From assembly GCF_031583145.1 (NCBI RefSeq), contig NZ_CP134050.1:5321501-5385500 (forward strand): 64,000 nt of DNA, in the 5' to 3' direction. The notes under the pieces are model-generated. The model was given only the letters and a program-made list of their open reading frames with translations, did no database searches and had not been told where the DNA came from. Below are positions 18,410 through 26,614 of the stretch, in pieces. Made by a program: the position numbers and the translations under genes. The stretch is from Brevibacillus brevis. Its GTDB lineage: Bacteria > Bacillota > Bacilli > Brevibacillales > Brevibacillaceae. Position 1 is the first letter of the stretch, and the number at the start of each line of letters is the position of its first letter.

Positions 18410-19324
18410 TTATTTTCTTGGTACGTTCGGACGCGGTGACTTCAGCGACTGCAAGCACATGTAGCAGATGACCCCGAACAAGATGGTAATAATCATCGAG
18501 TGCAGGAGCGTCGCGTACAGATGCAGCTTGAACAGTACCACAAAGCCTCCGCTGAACACTTGCAGCACCACGAGGACAAAAGCGATGATGCTGGCTCCGA
18601 ACAGGTCGCGGCGTGTCTCTTTGAAATGCTTCACGGCGTAGATCAAGTTCACGAGCAGCAGGATCAGCAGCAGCATCGCGCCGAGCCTGTGGGTGAACTG
18701 GATCCCCACTTGGCCAGACAGCTCAGGTATCAGCTTGCCCTCACACAGCGGCCAGTCGCTGCAGGCCATGCTCGAACCGGTATGGCGAACGTACGCCCCC
18801 AGGTAAACTACTCCGTACGTATACAGGGCGACGAACCAGATCCAGTTGCGAAAGCCTCCGGTGACGGGGCCCTGCACCATGCTCTCCATTTTGTCGCGCT
18901 GCAGCACGAACCCTGTGAGCAAGAACACCCCGGTAAACGCCAGCAAGGAAAAACCGAAGTGCAAGGCCAGCACAGCCGACGACTGCGGCCAAATCACGGC
19001 AGACGCCCCGAGGATCGATTCCAGCGCGATAAAAAACAAGCCGAAGAGGGCCAGGTTGCGCACTTCTTTGTTGCCCCGGTAAAAGCGCCAGCAAAGCACC
19101 GAGAAAAGAATGACGACGATGCCGGCAATTCCCGTAATCAAGCGATGCGTGTATTCAATGATCGAAGCCAACGTGTACTCCGGTACCCATTTGCCATTGC
19201 AAAGCGGCCAGTCATTTCCGCATCCTAATCCGGAATCCGTTTTCGTTACAAGCGACCCTGCGATCATGACGACAAACATGACCAGAGTCGCGATCACGGC
19301 GAGAGGTTTCAGCCATTTTTCCAT
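18410..19324 (-). CDS. ctaA: Heme A synthase (CtaA)
   Basis: A 304-residue integral membrane enzyme that oxidises the C8 methyl of heme O to the formyl of heme A for the aa3/caa3 oxidases. Eight hydrophobic helices are apparent. The two cysteine pairs characteristic of Bacillus-type CtaA are present in the first and third external loops (GLGCGNDWPLCNG and MACSDWPLCEG). The histidine ligands of the two hemes lie in EYTHRLITG, LALHFG, FTHRLGAML and LLHSMI. The N-terminus MEKWLKPLAV starts at ATG 19324. It lies downstream of ctaB on the same strand with a hairpin between them (19409-19435), so it probably has its own promoter. In B. subtilis ctaA is divergent from ctaB. Confidence 0.95.
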   Translation of the reverse strand: MEKWLKPLAVIATLVMFVVMIAGSLVTKTDSGLGCGNDWPLCNGKWVPEYTLASIIEYTHRLITGIAGIVVILFSVLCWRFYRGNKEVRNLALFGLFFIALESILGASAVIWPQSSAVLALHFGFSLLAFTGVFLLTGFVLQRDKMESMVQGPVTGGFRNWIWFVALYTYGVVYLGAYVRHTGSSMACSDWPLCEGKLIPELSGQVGIQFTHRLGAMLLLILLLVNLIYAVKHFKETRRDLFGASIIAFVLVVLQVFSGGFVVLFKLHLYATLLHSMIITILFGVICYMCLQSLKSPRPNVPRK

Positions 19325-19408
19325 AGTGAATACACCCTGTTTCCTGTGAGGATGGAGGTCTGCCTTATCAGTGAAGACCTCTTGCGTTGTCCCCTCTTAC
19401 GATAATGA

Positions 19409-19435
19409 AACATCCCCTGCTAAGCAAGGGATGTT
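19409..19435 (-). terminator. Hairpin downstream of ctaB
   Basis: On the minus strand AACATCCCTTGC pairs with GCAGGGGATGTT (one G-U pair) around a 3-nt loop, followed by a weak TTTCATT tail. It lies between the ctaB stop and the ctaA start and would limit read-through. Confidence 0.6.
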
Positions 19436-19462
19436 CCGTGAACATTTGGTGAGTGTTTCGTG

Positions 19463-20398
19463 TCAATAATGGTACACCATTGTGCTGATGACAACGGCTG
19501 CGCAAAAGACGGTCAGGTACAGTATGGAATAGCCGAACAGCTTGCGCGCCCACGCCAGTTCGTCCTTGGCACGGAAGCCTTGGAACAACAGCACCATGTA
19601 GACGAGCCCCATGATCCCCATGACAATCAGGTAGACGTAGCCTACGCTGCCATGAATGAAGAGCAGCAGGGACGCCGGGAACAGAACGGAGCCCCACAGC
19701 ACCATTTGCCGCTTGGTTTCCGCAAACCCTTTGACAACAGGTAGCATCGGCAAATTCCCCGCCCGGTATTCTTCCGTTTTCAGCATGGCCAGCGCCAGGA
19801 AGTGAGGCGGCTGCCACAGGAACAAAATAAGGAACAGCAGCCAAGCCGCCGGATCCATGTTGTTGGTCACTGCCACCCATCCGATGACGGGGGGAGCCGC
19901 GCCTGAAATGCCCCCGATGACGGTATTCAAAGTCGTCACGCGCTTCAACGGCGTATAGATCAGTACGTAGAAAATATGACCGATCAAGCCCCATACCGCA
20001 GCCAGCGGGTTGGCAAACACCGCGAGTACGGCCAATCCGATCAGGAGCAGCCCGATTCCGAGAAGGATCGCATTGCGCGGCGAAATTCGCCCGGCCGCAA
20101 GCGCACGGTTTTGGGTCCGCTTCATTTTTTTGTCCAAATCACGGTCGTAAAAGTTGTTCAATGTCGCACCTGACATGATCACCAAAGCAGTTCCGAGCAT
20201 CGTAAAGATCGCGAGTTTCCAATCCGGAAAACCGTAGGATGCCATCCATAAAGCAGCGAATGTGGTCATCAGGTTGGACATGGTAATGCCAGGCTTCGTC
20301 AGTTGTACGTAGTCGCGCCAGGTTGCCTGTTCTACCGGTTGTGCCTGCAAGGCAGTATCGGCTTCGAGCGATTCCTGCATGCTTACTTGCTGGTCCAC
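19463..20398 (-). CDS. ctaB: Protoheme IX farnesyltransferase (heme O synthase, CtaB)
   Basis: A 311-residue UbiA-family prenyltransferase that attaches the farnesyl tail to protoheme, giving heme O, the CtaA substrate. It shows the Asp-rich prenyl-diphosphate motif NNFYDRDLDKKMKRTQNR around residue 90, preceded by LTKPGITMSNL, and about nine membrane helices (for example AAPPVIGWVAV and the GNLPMLPVVKG loop). The start is GTG 20398 behind AGGAGGAACAAGAT. It is followed by ctaA and preceded by the DUF420 gene and ctaG, making up a heme A/oxidase assembly block about 17 kb away from the oxidase structural genes ctaCDEF. Confidence 0.95.
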   Translation of the reverse strand: MDQQVSMQESLEADTALQAQPVEQATWRDYVQLTKPGITMSNLMTTFAALWMASYGFPDWKLAIFTMLGTALVIMSGATLNNFYDRDLDKKMKRTQNRALAAGRISPRNAILLGIGLLLIGLAVLAVFANPLAAVWGLIGHIFYVLIYTPLKRVTTLNTVIGGISGAAPPVIGWVAVTNNMDPAAWLLFLILFLWQPPHFLALAMLKTEEYRAGNLPMLPVVKGFAETKRQMVLWGSVLFPASLLLFIHGSVGYVYLIVMGIMGLVYMVLLFQGFRAKDELAWARKLFGYSILYLTVFCAAVVISTMVYHY

Positions 20399-20508
20399 AT
20401 CTTGTTCCTCCTGTCTGAATCTATCTGAACATCCGAATTTGCAGTAGACAAACTAACTTTCATTGTAGCCAATAGTCGCGAGGCAAGTCAACTCGCCCCA
20501 GCGCTTCC

Positions 20509-20967
20509 CTATCGGCCGAAGATGACGTCGAGGACGCCAGCCGTCTCTCCGCCGGGGTAAATCAGGTAGAGCAAAACGTATACCGTCGCCCCGGTAATTG
20601 CCGAAATAAACCAGATGATCGACGTCCACGGACCGATCTTTCTGTGCTTGGCGTAGTCTTTCTTGTAGCCGTATCGGAGGGTGATGAGACCCATAATTCC
20701 GCCGATCGTTGCGAGTGTGATATGGAAGATCAGGAAAGTCTGATAGATCGGTTTCAGACTGTCCGGCCCGCCGAAATGCGTGTTCCCCACGAATGCCGTC
20801 CGGGAGACGTAGACCAGGAAAAAGATCGTCGCGCAAACGGCCGCCCATTTCATGAGTTTCATATGTTTTTCTATTTGTCGCTTCGCAATCGCGTACCATC
20901 CAAAGGCGACCAGGATGCCGCTGATGACGATAAACGACGTGCTGATCGTAGGCAACAAGATGTGCAT
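20509..20967 (-). CDS. ctaM: DUF420 membrane protein, CtaM-type oxidase maturation factor
   Basis: A 152-residue protein with four or five membrane helices and little else. It matches the DUF420/YozB family, whose Staphylococcus member CtaM is needed to assemble aa3-type oxidase. Recognisable family features are ISGILVAFGWYAIAKRQIEKH at the N-terminus, SRTAFVGNTHFGGP in an external loop, FHITLATIGGIMGL and RKIGPWTSIIWF. The conserved His in the fourth segment could bind heme or copper, but that is inference. It starts at ATG 20967, 34 nt after the ctaG stop, so ctaG and ctaM are likely co-transcribed. The symbol is assigned by family and context. Confidence 0.82.
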   Translation of the reverse strand: MHILLPTISTSFIVISGILVAFGWYAIAKRQIEKHMKLMKWAAVCATIFFLVYVSRTAFVGNTHFGGPDSLKPIYQTFLIFHITLATIGGIMGLITLRYGYKKDYAKHRKIGPWTSIIWFISAITGATVYVLLYLIYPGGETAGVLDVIFGR

Positions 20968-21001
20968 ATCCTACACCTCATTCACAAATTCTGTCTCTTT
21001 T

Positions 21002-21898
21002 TTACACGCCGCCTTCTTTTGCCGCAGACGTGTTCATCAAAATCGCTCCCTGCGGCTGCTCCATCGGCAAGTCGTCCTGCTTCTCCTGTTTATACCAGTT
21101 GTAGAAGACATAGGCAAGAACGGATCCGTAGACGAGCTCTTGGATGAGCTTCATGATGATCCCGCCCAGTCGCTGGTCGCTGAAGGTATTCAGGCTCGGG
21201 AACAGCTGCGGCACGTTCATGTACGTCGCGTACAGCGGGTTTTCGGCGAAGATGATCAGCGCACAAGCCGGAGTGATCAAGACGCCGTTCGCAAATATGT
21301 ACGCGAGCTTTTTCAGACCCGCCAGCTGCTGTTTGCTTTCCGACAGCGGGCTTACGATCGGCCACCACATGGAGAAGGCGGCGAAAAGCAGCACGACGTG
21401 ATAGACTGTCATCCACTCGTGATGAAGCGCAGCTGCGTCAAAAATAAACGGAACATGGTAGAAGGAAAACAGTGTATTAAACAGCAGGGCAGCCATCAAC
21501 GGATGGGTCGCAACCCTGAGCAGGGCCTTCAGCCATCTGGGTTGAAACATCTTTTCCAAGAGCCACTCCGGCAATGCCAACAACACGAGTGGCGGCAAGG
21601 TAAAGTACAAGATCGACTGTTGCAGCATGTGCAGACTAAACAGGTAATGATGGCCGTAATAGCTGATAGGGCTCCCTTGTGCCGCGTAAAACAAAATCAA
21701 CGCGAAAACAAACAAGCTCTTTTGTTTGACGGTTGCCGGCGCCGCCTGGGCAAACCTGTGGCGCAGCGGTCCTGTCAGCGAAAAGTAGGCGACCGCGATG
21801 AGCAAAACGAGTAGCATCACATCCGGGCTCCACAAATCGGAAAAGGATGCGCCTCCCGCGCCTGATGACAAGCCGTGCAGGTGTTGCTGACTATCCAT
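21002..21898 (-). CDS. ctaG: Cytochrome c oxidase assembly factor CtaG
   Basis: A 298-residue polytopic membrane protein of the caa3_CtaG family, needed in Bacillus for assembly of active caa3 oxidase, probably at the copper insertion step. It has seven hydrophobic helices with the family histidines in YYGHHYLFSLHMLQQSILYF and HHEWMTVYHVVLLF. The N-terminus (MDSQQHLHGLS) is His-rich and faces outside. The start is ATG 21898 with a GGAGG site just upstream. It leads the ctaG-ctaM pair; about 100 bp lie between ctaM and the start of ctaB. Confidence 0.92.
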   Translation of the reverse strand: MDSQQHLHGLSSGAGGASFSDLWSPDVMLLVLLIAVAYFSLTGPLRHRFAQAAPATVKQKSLFVFALILFYAAQGSPISYYGHHYLFSLHMLQQSILYFTLPPLVLLALPEWLLEKMFQPRWLKALLRVATHPLMAALLFNTLFSFYHVPFIFDAAALHHEWMTVYHVVLLFAAFSMWWPIVSPLSESKQQLAGLKKLAYIFANGVLITPACALIIFAENPLYATYMNVPQLFPSLNTFSDQRLGGIIMKLIQELVYGSVLAYVFYNWYKQEKQDDLPMEQPQGAILMNTSAAKEGGV

Positions 21899-22036
21899 GA
21901 ATATCCTCCCTTCATACTAGAAAGGGTGCCCTCTTTATACATTCTTCATTATACCGTTGTTCCTCTGATCTTTCCCGGTTAAAAATGAACAAAGTGTTGA
22001 CAAATGGCACGGAAAAACAAAGCAGCCGCTTCTTTG

Positions 22037-22579
22037 TCAATGCGTCTTTTTCCGCTCAAACAAATACAGCTTCCCATTGGCAGGAGTCCGATACGACGGA
22101 CCCACAAATCCCCGTCTGCGCAGTTCCTTTCTCATGTACATCATGAGCGCGGCGTGGCTGACGATGAGAGTGTCGTGCCCCTCTTCTATCACTCTGTCGA
22201 GAATCGCCCCGATCCGCTTTTCTCCTTCTGCTATTTTCTCACGGGTGTCCCTGGACAGATAGGCGGACAGCCTGACGATGATTGCCCAGCACAGAAACGG
22301 TAGACGCATTTGCAGCTTGAAGTGCGGAAGGGGAATTTCACGCAGTTCATCCGTATATGCAATCGGCCCTTCATAGATGGCTTTGGCAGTACGAGAGGCG
22401 CGAGGCAGGTCGCTGGCATAGCATTTCCCCCACTGAATTCCCTGCAAATCGGTAGCCTCTTCTTCGATATCCGCCTCATCGTATTCCCGAAACCATTGAG
22501 CGAGTTCCCCATACGTCAGCCACCTTTTTTCAGGAAACCCTTTCTTAACTTTGTAATGACGCACCAAACCGATCTTCAT
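22037..22579 (-). CDS. Histidine phosphatase family protein
   Basis: A 180-residue cytosolic protein of the phosphoglycerate-mutase-like fold. The catalytic RHG motif is present as GLVRHYKV, with the phosphorylated His at residue 8 but Tyr instead of the usual Gly. The second His is in LIVSHAALM (around residue 140) and the acid/base region in YASDLPRASRTAKAI. It is therefore probably active as a small phosphatase, but the substrate is unknown. ATG 22579 follows a GGGTGG-like site. It is divergent from a TetR gene, and the shared intergenic region carries two TGACT-type dyads, so the regulator may control both. Confidence 0.8.
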   Translation of the reverse strand: MKIGLVRHYKVKKGFPEKRWLTYGELAQWFREYDEADIEEEATDLQGIQWGKCYASDLPRASRTAKAIYEGPIAYTDELREIPLPHFKLQMRLPFLCWAIIVRLSAYLSRDTREKIAEGEKRIGAILDRVIEEGHDTLIVSHAALMMYMRKELRRRGFVGPSYRTPANGKLYLFERKKTH

Positions 22580-22642
22580 TCTCGTCCACCCTTTCGTCTT
22601 TTATGACTTTTATCGTTCATATAGTCATATATATTTAAAAAG

Positions 22643-22664
22643 AAAAAGCTGCATGGCAAGCAGC
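22643..22664 (-). terminator. Minus-strand hairpin with T run in the divergent region
   Basis: On the minus strand GCTGC (22664-22660) pairs with GCAGC (22652-22648), followed at once by TTTTTCTTTTT. It would stop leftward transcription arriving from the tetR side before it reaches the phosphatase gene, or act in that gene's leader. Confidence 0.5.
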
Positions 22665-22720
22665 CGACATTTACTTCCCACCCATTGCTGGGTAAGATGG
22701 ATGTAATTGTACCTTTTTTA

Positions 22721-22744
22721 TGACTAAAAGTAAATGTTTAGTCA
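22721..22744 (+). promoter_or_regulatory. Candidate operator for the adjacent TetR-family regulator
   Basis: TGACTAAA (22721-22728) and TTTAGTCA (22737-22744) form a perfect 8-bp inverted repeat with an 8-bp spacer, 24 bp before the tetR start. The size and position are typical of TetR autoregulatory sites. A weaker related dyad, TATGACT (22602-22608) with AGTCATA (22623-22629), lies near the divergent phosphatase gene. Confidence 0.65.
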
Positions 22745-22768
22745 CAGGACCACACAGGAGTTGATTCC

Positions 22769-23371
22769 ATGCCCAAATTCTCGGAAACCGAAAAGGATCA
22801 AATTCGCAAAAGTCTGCTGAACAAAGGAAGAGAATTGTTCATCCAATACGGACTGGCCAAAACGAGCATAGACGACATCGTACATGCCTGCGGGATCGCG
22901 AAAGGGTCGTTCTACCGGTTCTTCTCCTCCAAAGAAGAGCTTTTTTACGTCATTTTAAAGCAGGAAGAAGAAGTCCGGGCAAATGTGCTGATGCAGCTCT
23001 TCCGCGAGGACCTACCCCCCAAGCAGCTGATCCGCGCTTTTTTTCACAAATCTCTGGAGCTCGTCGAGGAAAACCCCTTTTTCCGTTTCCTCTTTCAGGA
23101 CGGGGAGTATGAAAGAGTCATTCGCAAGCTTCCCAAGGCGCTTCACGAAGAATGGCAGAGCCAGGATGTCGAGCATGGCGTGGAGGCTGTCAACCGCTTG
23201 ATCAAACGGGGTGTCTTGCCCAATGGCGACCCGCAGCTCATCGTCGGTATCATGAAAGCGGTCATGCTGCTGCGTTTGCATAAAGACAAGTTCGGTGAAA
23301 CTCTGTTTCCGCTCGTCATGGAAAAAATAATCGATTACGTCTCCGAAGGACTGACAAAGGAACACGAATAA
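22769..23371 (+). CDS. TetR/AcrR family transcriptional regulator
   Basis: A 200-residue repressor. The TetR_N helix-turn-helix is at residues 12-58 (GLAKTSIDDIVHACGIAKGSFYRFFSSKEELFYVIL), with the expected Tyr-Arg-Phe-Phe recognition helix. The C-terminal ligand domain is all helical and has no recognised ligand signature. ATG 22769 follows CACAGGAG. A perfect dyad at 22721-22744 is the likely autoregulatory site. It is transcribed away from the phosphatase gene and towards the aldehyde dehydrogenase, from which it is separated by a bidirectional terminator, so there is no reason from position to link it to the phenylacetate genes. Confidence 0.9.
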   Translation: MPKFSETEKDQIRKSLLNKGRELFIQYGLAKTSIDDIVHACGIAKGSFYRFFSSKEELFYVILKQEEEVRANVLMQLFREDLPPKQLIRAFFHKSLELVEENPFFRFLFQDGEYERVIRKLPKALHEEWQSQDVEHGVEAVNRLIKRGVLPNGDPQLIVGIMKAVMLLRLHKDKFGETLFPLVMEKIIDYVSEGLTKEHE

Positions 23372-23423
23372 AAAGAGGCCATCCCTTTCGTAGCAGTTCT
23401 ACGGTTGGGATAGCCTCTTTTTT
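23371..23423 (+). terminator. Strong bidirectional terminator between tetR and the aldehyde dehydrogenase
   Basis: AAAAGAGGC and ATCCC on the left pair with GGGAT and AGCCTCTTTT on the right, giving a long stem with A and T runs outside on both strands. It separates two converging genes. Confidence 0.9.
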
Positions 23424-23427
23424 AGGG

Positions 23428-24870
23428 TTACAGTCCGAACGATACGAATTTTGTCTCCAGATACTCATCCATTCCGTAGCGGCCGCCTTCGCGCCCGATT
23501 CCGCTCTCTTTGAATCCGCCGAACGGAGCCTGTGTCTGGGTAGGCGAACCGTCGTTGATGCCGACGATGCCGTACTCCAGCTGCTCGGCCATGCGGAAGC
23601 AGCGCTGGTTGTCGCGGGTGTAGACATAGGCGGCGAGTCCGTAGCGGGTGTTGTTGGCCTGCTGCACTACCGCAGCCTCATCGGTAAAGCGGACGATCGG
23701 CACTACTGGGCCAAACGTCTCCTCATACGCGATCTTCATCTCGTCCGTCACATTCGTGATCACGGTCGGCTCGCAGTAGAAGCCTTTCGCGTAGTCGCCT
23801 TCCGTCAAGCGGGCTCCGCCGTGTACGACCTGGCCGCCCTTCGCCTTCGCGTCCTCGATGTGCTCCAGCACTTTGTTTAATGCTCGTTCGTTTACCAGCG
23901 GGCCGATCTCGGTCTCCTTCAGGCGGCCGTCTCCCACTTTTGCCTTTTTCAGTCTCTCTACCAGCTTCTCTGTAAAGGCATCGACGACATCCTCATGCAC
24001 GTACAGACGGTTGGTGCAGATGCACATTTGTCCGGAGTTTCGGAATTTGCTCTCAAACAGCCCCTTTACCGCCGCATCCAGGTCGGCATCGGGGAAGACG
24101 ATGAACGGCGCATGTCCGCCGAGCTCCATGCTGACGCGCTTGACCTGTTTTGCTGCCCCTTCCATGAGCAGCTTGCCGACGCGGGTCGAACCGGTAAAAC
24201 CGATCTTGCTCAGCTTTGGATTGTCGATGAACTCCTGCCCGATCGCTTCCGGTTTGCCGATCACGAGGTTGACGACGCCTTTCGGGAAGCCGGCCTGTTC
24301 GATCAGCTCAAACAGACGGATGGCGGAGAGCGGCGTGCCCTCTGCCGGCTTCAGCACCACTGTGCAGCCTGCAGCCAGCGCCGGAGCGATTTTGCGGGCG
24401 ACCATGTTGACCGGGAAGTTCCACGGCGTGATCGCTCCGACGACACCGACGGGCTGGCGAAGCACCATGATCCGCTTGTTTGCCACGGAAGACGGGATAG
24501 TTTCGCCGTAGACACGCTTGGCTTCCTCCGCGTACCAGACAAAATTGTCGGCGGCGCCAAGCACCTCGCCCTTGGCTTCGCCGATCGGCTTGCCCATTTC
24601 GGCGGAGATGATGCCCGCCAGCTCATCCCGGCTGTTTTTCACGAGTTCGGACAACGTGTACAAGTATTTGGAACGCTCGCGAGCGGTCAGGCGGGACCAG
24701 CCGGCAAAAGCCTCGTGCGCGGCGTCGATCGCTTTTTTGGCGTCGCGCTCGTCACCGAACGATACAGTCCCGACAGTCTCTCCAGTCGCCGGGCTGACGA
24801 TCTGCAGCGTTTCCCCGCTCTCGGCGGATACCCATTCCCCATTGATATACATGTGCTTGTACTCTCCCAT
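23428..24870 (-). CDS. NAD(P)-dependent aldehyde dehydrogenase (succinate-semialdehyde dehydrogenase type), last gene of the paaABCD operon
   Basis: A 480-residue ALDH. Catalytic features are complete: ITPWNFPVNM (Asn), MELGGHAPFIVF (general base Glu), NSGQMCICTNR (nucleophile Cys) and FTGSTRVGK (coenzyme site). By family it resembles GabD-type succinate-semialdehyde dehydrogenases. It lies 25 nt downstream of paaD on the same strand. In the phenylacetate pathway the ring-opened semialdehyde must be oxidised, a step done in E. coli by the ALDH half of PaaZ; no PaaZ fusion is visible here, so this enzyme is a good candidate for that step (inference). ATG 24870 was chosen because AGAGGAG lies 9 nt upstream; an in-frame ATG at 24888 precedes that site. 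Confidence 0.88.
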   Translation of the reverse strand: MGEYKHMYINGEWVSAESGETLQIVSPATGETVGTVSFGDERDAKKAIDAAHEAFAGWSRLTARERSKYLYTLSELVKNSRDELAGIISAEMGKPIGEAKGEVLGAADNFVWYAEEAKRVYGETIPSSVANKRIMVLRQPVGVVGAITPWNFPVNMVARKIAPALAAGCTVVLKPAEGTPLSAIRLFELIEQAGFPKGVVNLVIGKPEAIGQEFIDNPKLSKIGFTGSTRVGKLLMEGAAKQVKRVSMELGGHAPFIVFPDADLDAAVKGLFESKFRNSGQMCICTNRLYVHEDVVDAFTEKLVERLKKAKVGDGRLKETEIGPLVNERALNKVLEHIEDAKAKGGQVVHGGARLTEGDYAKGFYCEPTVITNVTDEMKIAYEETFGPVVPIVRFTDEAAVVQQANNTRYGLAAYVYTRDNQRCFRMAEQLEYGIVGINDGSPTQTQAPFGGFKESGIGREGGRYGMDEYLETKFVSFGL

Positions 24871-24895
24871 GACACTCGCTCCTCTCATTCTCTCA

Positions 24896-25396
24896 CTAGA
24901 TAGGTTTTAGAGCCTCAAACGGATTTTTGCAGTGCCGGCAATACAAAATGCTGCGACAGGCTGCCGGGCCAAACAGGTTTTCCATCTGGGTATACGGAGA
25001 ATCGCAGTAAGGACAAGCGACCTCCCACGGATCCCCCGGCTTGATCCCGAGCGGCGGCGGCGCAATGCCAAAGCTGCGCAGCTTGCCCCGGGCATCGATC
25101 TGGATGCGGTCGGAGGTCCATGGGGGATCGTAGACGAAGAGGACCTCTACGTCGTCGATCCCCTCCTTTTCCGTCAGCTTTTCCCCTATGTTTTTCTTCA
25201 TGATTTCCAGCGCCGGACAGCCTACGAACGTAGGCAGCACTTCCACCCTTGCGATGCCCGCCTTGACGGTGACCTTGTGGATCATGCCCATTTCGACCAT
25301 GCTGATCACAGGAATTTCCGGATCCTTGACCTCTTGTAGCAGCTCCCAGCATGCCGCTTCCAGCGAGTCTTGCCGCTCTGTCATCTCTTGCGCCAT
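24896..25396 (-). CDS. paaD: 1,2-phenylacetyl-CoA epoxidase subunit PaaD
   Basis: A 166-residue protein of the MIP18/PaaD family, thought to help assemble or mature the di-iron epoxidase. The N-terminal DUF59 domain shows VKDPEIPVISMVEMGMI, VLPTFVGCPALEIM and VLFVYDPPWTSDRI. The C-terminal zinc-ribbon-like segment has CPYC (near residue 123) and CRSILYCRHC (near 146). The chosen start is ATG 25396, 9 nt after an AAGGG site; the upstream ATG at 25405 directly abuts that site. It lies 16 nt after paaC in the order paaA-B-C-D. Confidence 0.93.
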   Translation of the reverse strand: MAQEMTERQDSLEAACWELLQEVKDPEIPVISMVEMGMIHKVTVKAGIARVEVLPTFVGCPALEIMKKNIGEKLTEKEGIDDVEVLFVYDPPWTSDRIQIDARGKLRSFGIAPPPLGIKPGDPWEVACPYCDSPYTQMENLFGPAACRSILYCRHCKNPFEALKPI

Positions 25397-25412
25397 GCAG
25401 ATCATCCCTTCG

Positions 25413-26246
25413 TTACCAGCTTGCCGCCGGATCGATCCGGTACACTTCGGACAAGGTCGCCAGCGCCTGGGCCAGCTCAGCGGTATGCTCGCCTGCGCGG
25501 CCGCGCTCCGGTGCCTTGCCCGGCTCGCCCGGCCAGCTCAAGCCAGCAGTTTGGAAAACCTCTTTCACAAGATCCAGCCACTTTTGGCGGAGCAGCTCTT
25601 CCCCTGCGATCAGTCCGCTGCGCACAATAGCATCTGCATTTGGTCCGAGATCGCTGAGCTCGCCTGCATCCTGCCATACTTTCCCGATCGCCGCTTCCAG
25701 TCTGCGGCGGGCTTCCGGCGTGCTGTTTGCGAGCTGCTTCAGCCACACCTGCCAGTGCATCAGGTGGTAGCGGTGCTCCGTCATCATCTTGCGGCTGACC
25801 TGCGCGAGCGGCGCGAAAGAAGACTGCTGCAGCGCCTCCAGCCTCACCTGCTTGTGCAGGCCGTACACGTAGCTGCGCACGATTGCGTAGGCCCAATCGT
25901 AATGCGGATCCTCGCTGTACTCTCCGGAGCCGTTTTTGCGCTCGACCAGAATCGCGTTGCGCATGGCGGACGGCTCCCGCAGCTGTGCGATATCGTCCGC
26001 TCTTCCGAGTCCGAGTGCCTCCAGCATTTCGTAGTACATCACCGCGTGTCCCATCATGTCCTGCGCCATCGAGGAGAACGCCACGTCCTCTTCGATATGC
26101 GGCGCAAGCCCGAGCCACTCCGACCCCCGGTACGCCAAAATGAAATCGTCATCGGCGAGCTGGAAGAGGAGATCAGCCAAGGCGGCTGCGTATTCCCGGT
26201 TTTGCTTCGCTTGTTCGACGGTATCTACTGGCAAATGATCGCCCAT
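25413..26246 (-). CDS. paaC: 1,2-phenylacetyl-CoA epoxidase structural subunit PaaC
   Basis: A 277-residue ferritin-like subunit that forms a heterodimer with PaaA and supports its di-iron site without being catalytic itself. Family segments include QLADDDFILAYRGSEWLG at residue 28, FSSMAQDMMGHAVMYYEML around 60 and MMTEHRYHLMHWQVWLKQL around 155. The start is ATG 26246 behind a GGAGG site, 17 nt after the paaB stop. The C-terminus is shorter and less conserved. The expected PaaA-C partnership is supported by the uninterrupted paaABCD order. Confidence 0.94.
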   Translation of the reverse strand: MGDHLPVDTVEQAKQNREYAAALADLLFQLADDDFILAYRGSEWLGLAPHIEEDVAFSSMAQDMMGHAVMYYEMLEALGLGRADDIAQLREPSAMRNAILVERKNGSGEYSEDPHYDWAYAIVRSYVYGLHKQVRLEALQQSSFAPLAQVSRKMMTEHRYHLMHWQVWLKQLANSTPEARRRLEAAIGKVWQDAGELSDLGPNADAIVRSGLIAGEELLRQKWLDLVKEVFQTAGLSWPGEPGKAPERGRAGEHTAELAQALATLSEVYRIDPAASW

Positions 26247-26263
26247 GATCGAATCCCTCCTTC

Positions 26264-26605
26264 TCAGTTGCCGCTCCCGGTGTTTTGCTGCGCTTCATAC
26301 TGCTCCTTGTGGCGACGCCATCTCGCCTGCAGGTCGCCGTATCCTTTCGTCTCGCGGTAGCTCTTGTTGTCGAGCCGCTCCAGGAAGGGCCGTTCCTCTG
26401 GAGGCAGTCCGTGGATGTCGTCGCGTTTGACTACCCACAGGTTGAAGCAGGGCTCGCGGCGCAAAAAGTTTTCACGCGCCATCGACAAGGCCACTTCGGC
26501 ATTCGGAGCCAGCAGGCTGAACTGGTGCACAAAGGAAGCGCTTACGTTTTTCTGGCTGAATACTTCGTAGATGAAAAAGTTTTCACTAGTAGATTGGTTG
26601 CTCAT
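26264..26605 (-). CDS. paaB: 1,2-phenylacetyl-CoA epoxidase subunit PaaB
   Basis: A 113-residue small subunit that bridges PaaAC heterodimers of the epoxidase. It carries YEVFSQKNVSASFVHQFSLLAP, MARENFLRREPCFNLWVV and FLERLDNKSYRET, all characteristic of PaaB. ATG 26605 is chosen because AGGTGA lies 6 nt upstream. A GTG at 26614 directly follows the paaA stop but leaves no room for a ribosome site. It is sandwiched between paaA and paaC with gaps under 20 nt. Confidence 0.93.
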   Translation of the reverse strand: MSNQSTSENFFIYEVFSQKNVSASFVHQFSLLAPNAEVALSMARENFLRREPCFNLWVVKRDDIHGLPPEERPFLERLDNKSYRETKGYGDLQARWRRHKEQYEAQQNTGSGN

Positions 26606-26614
26606 GACATTCAC

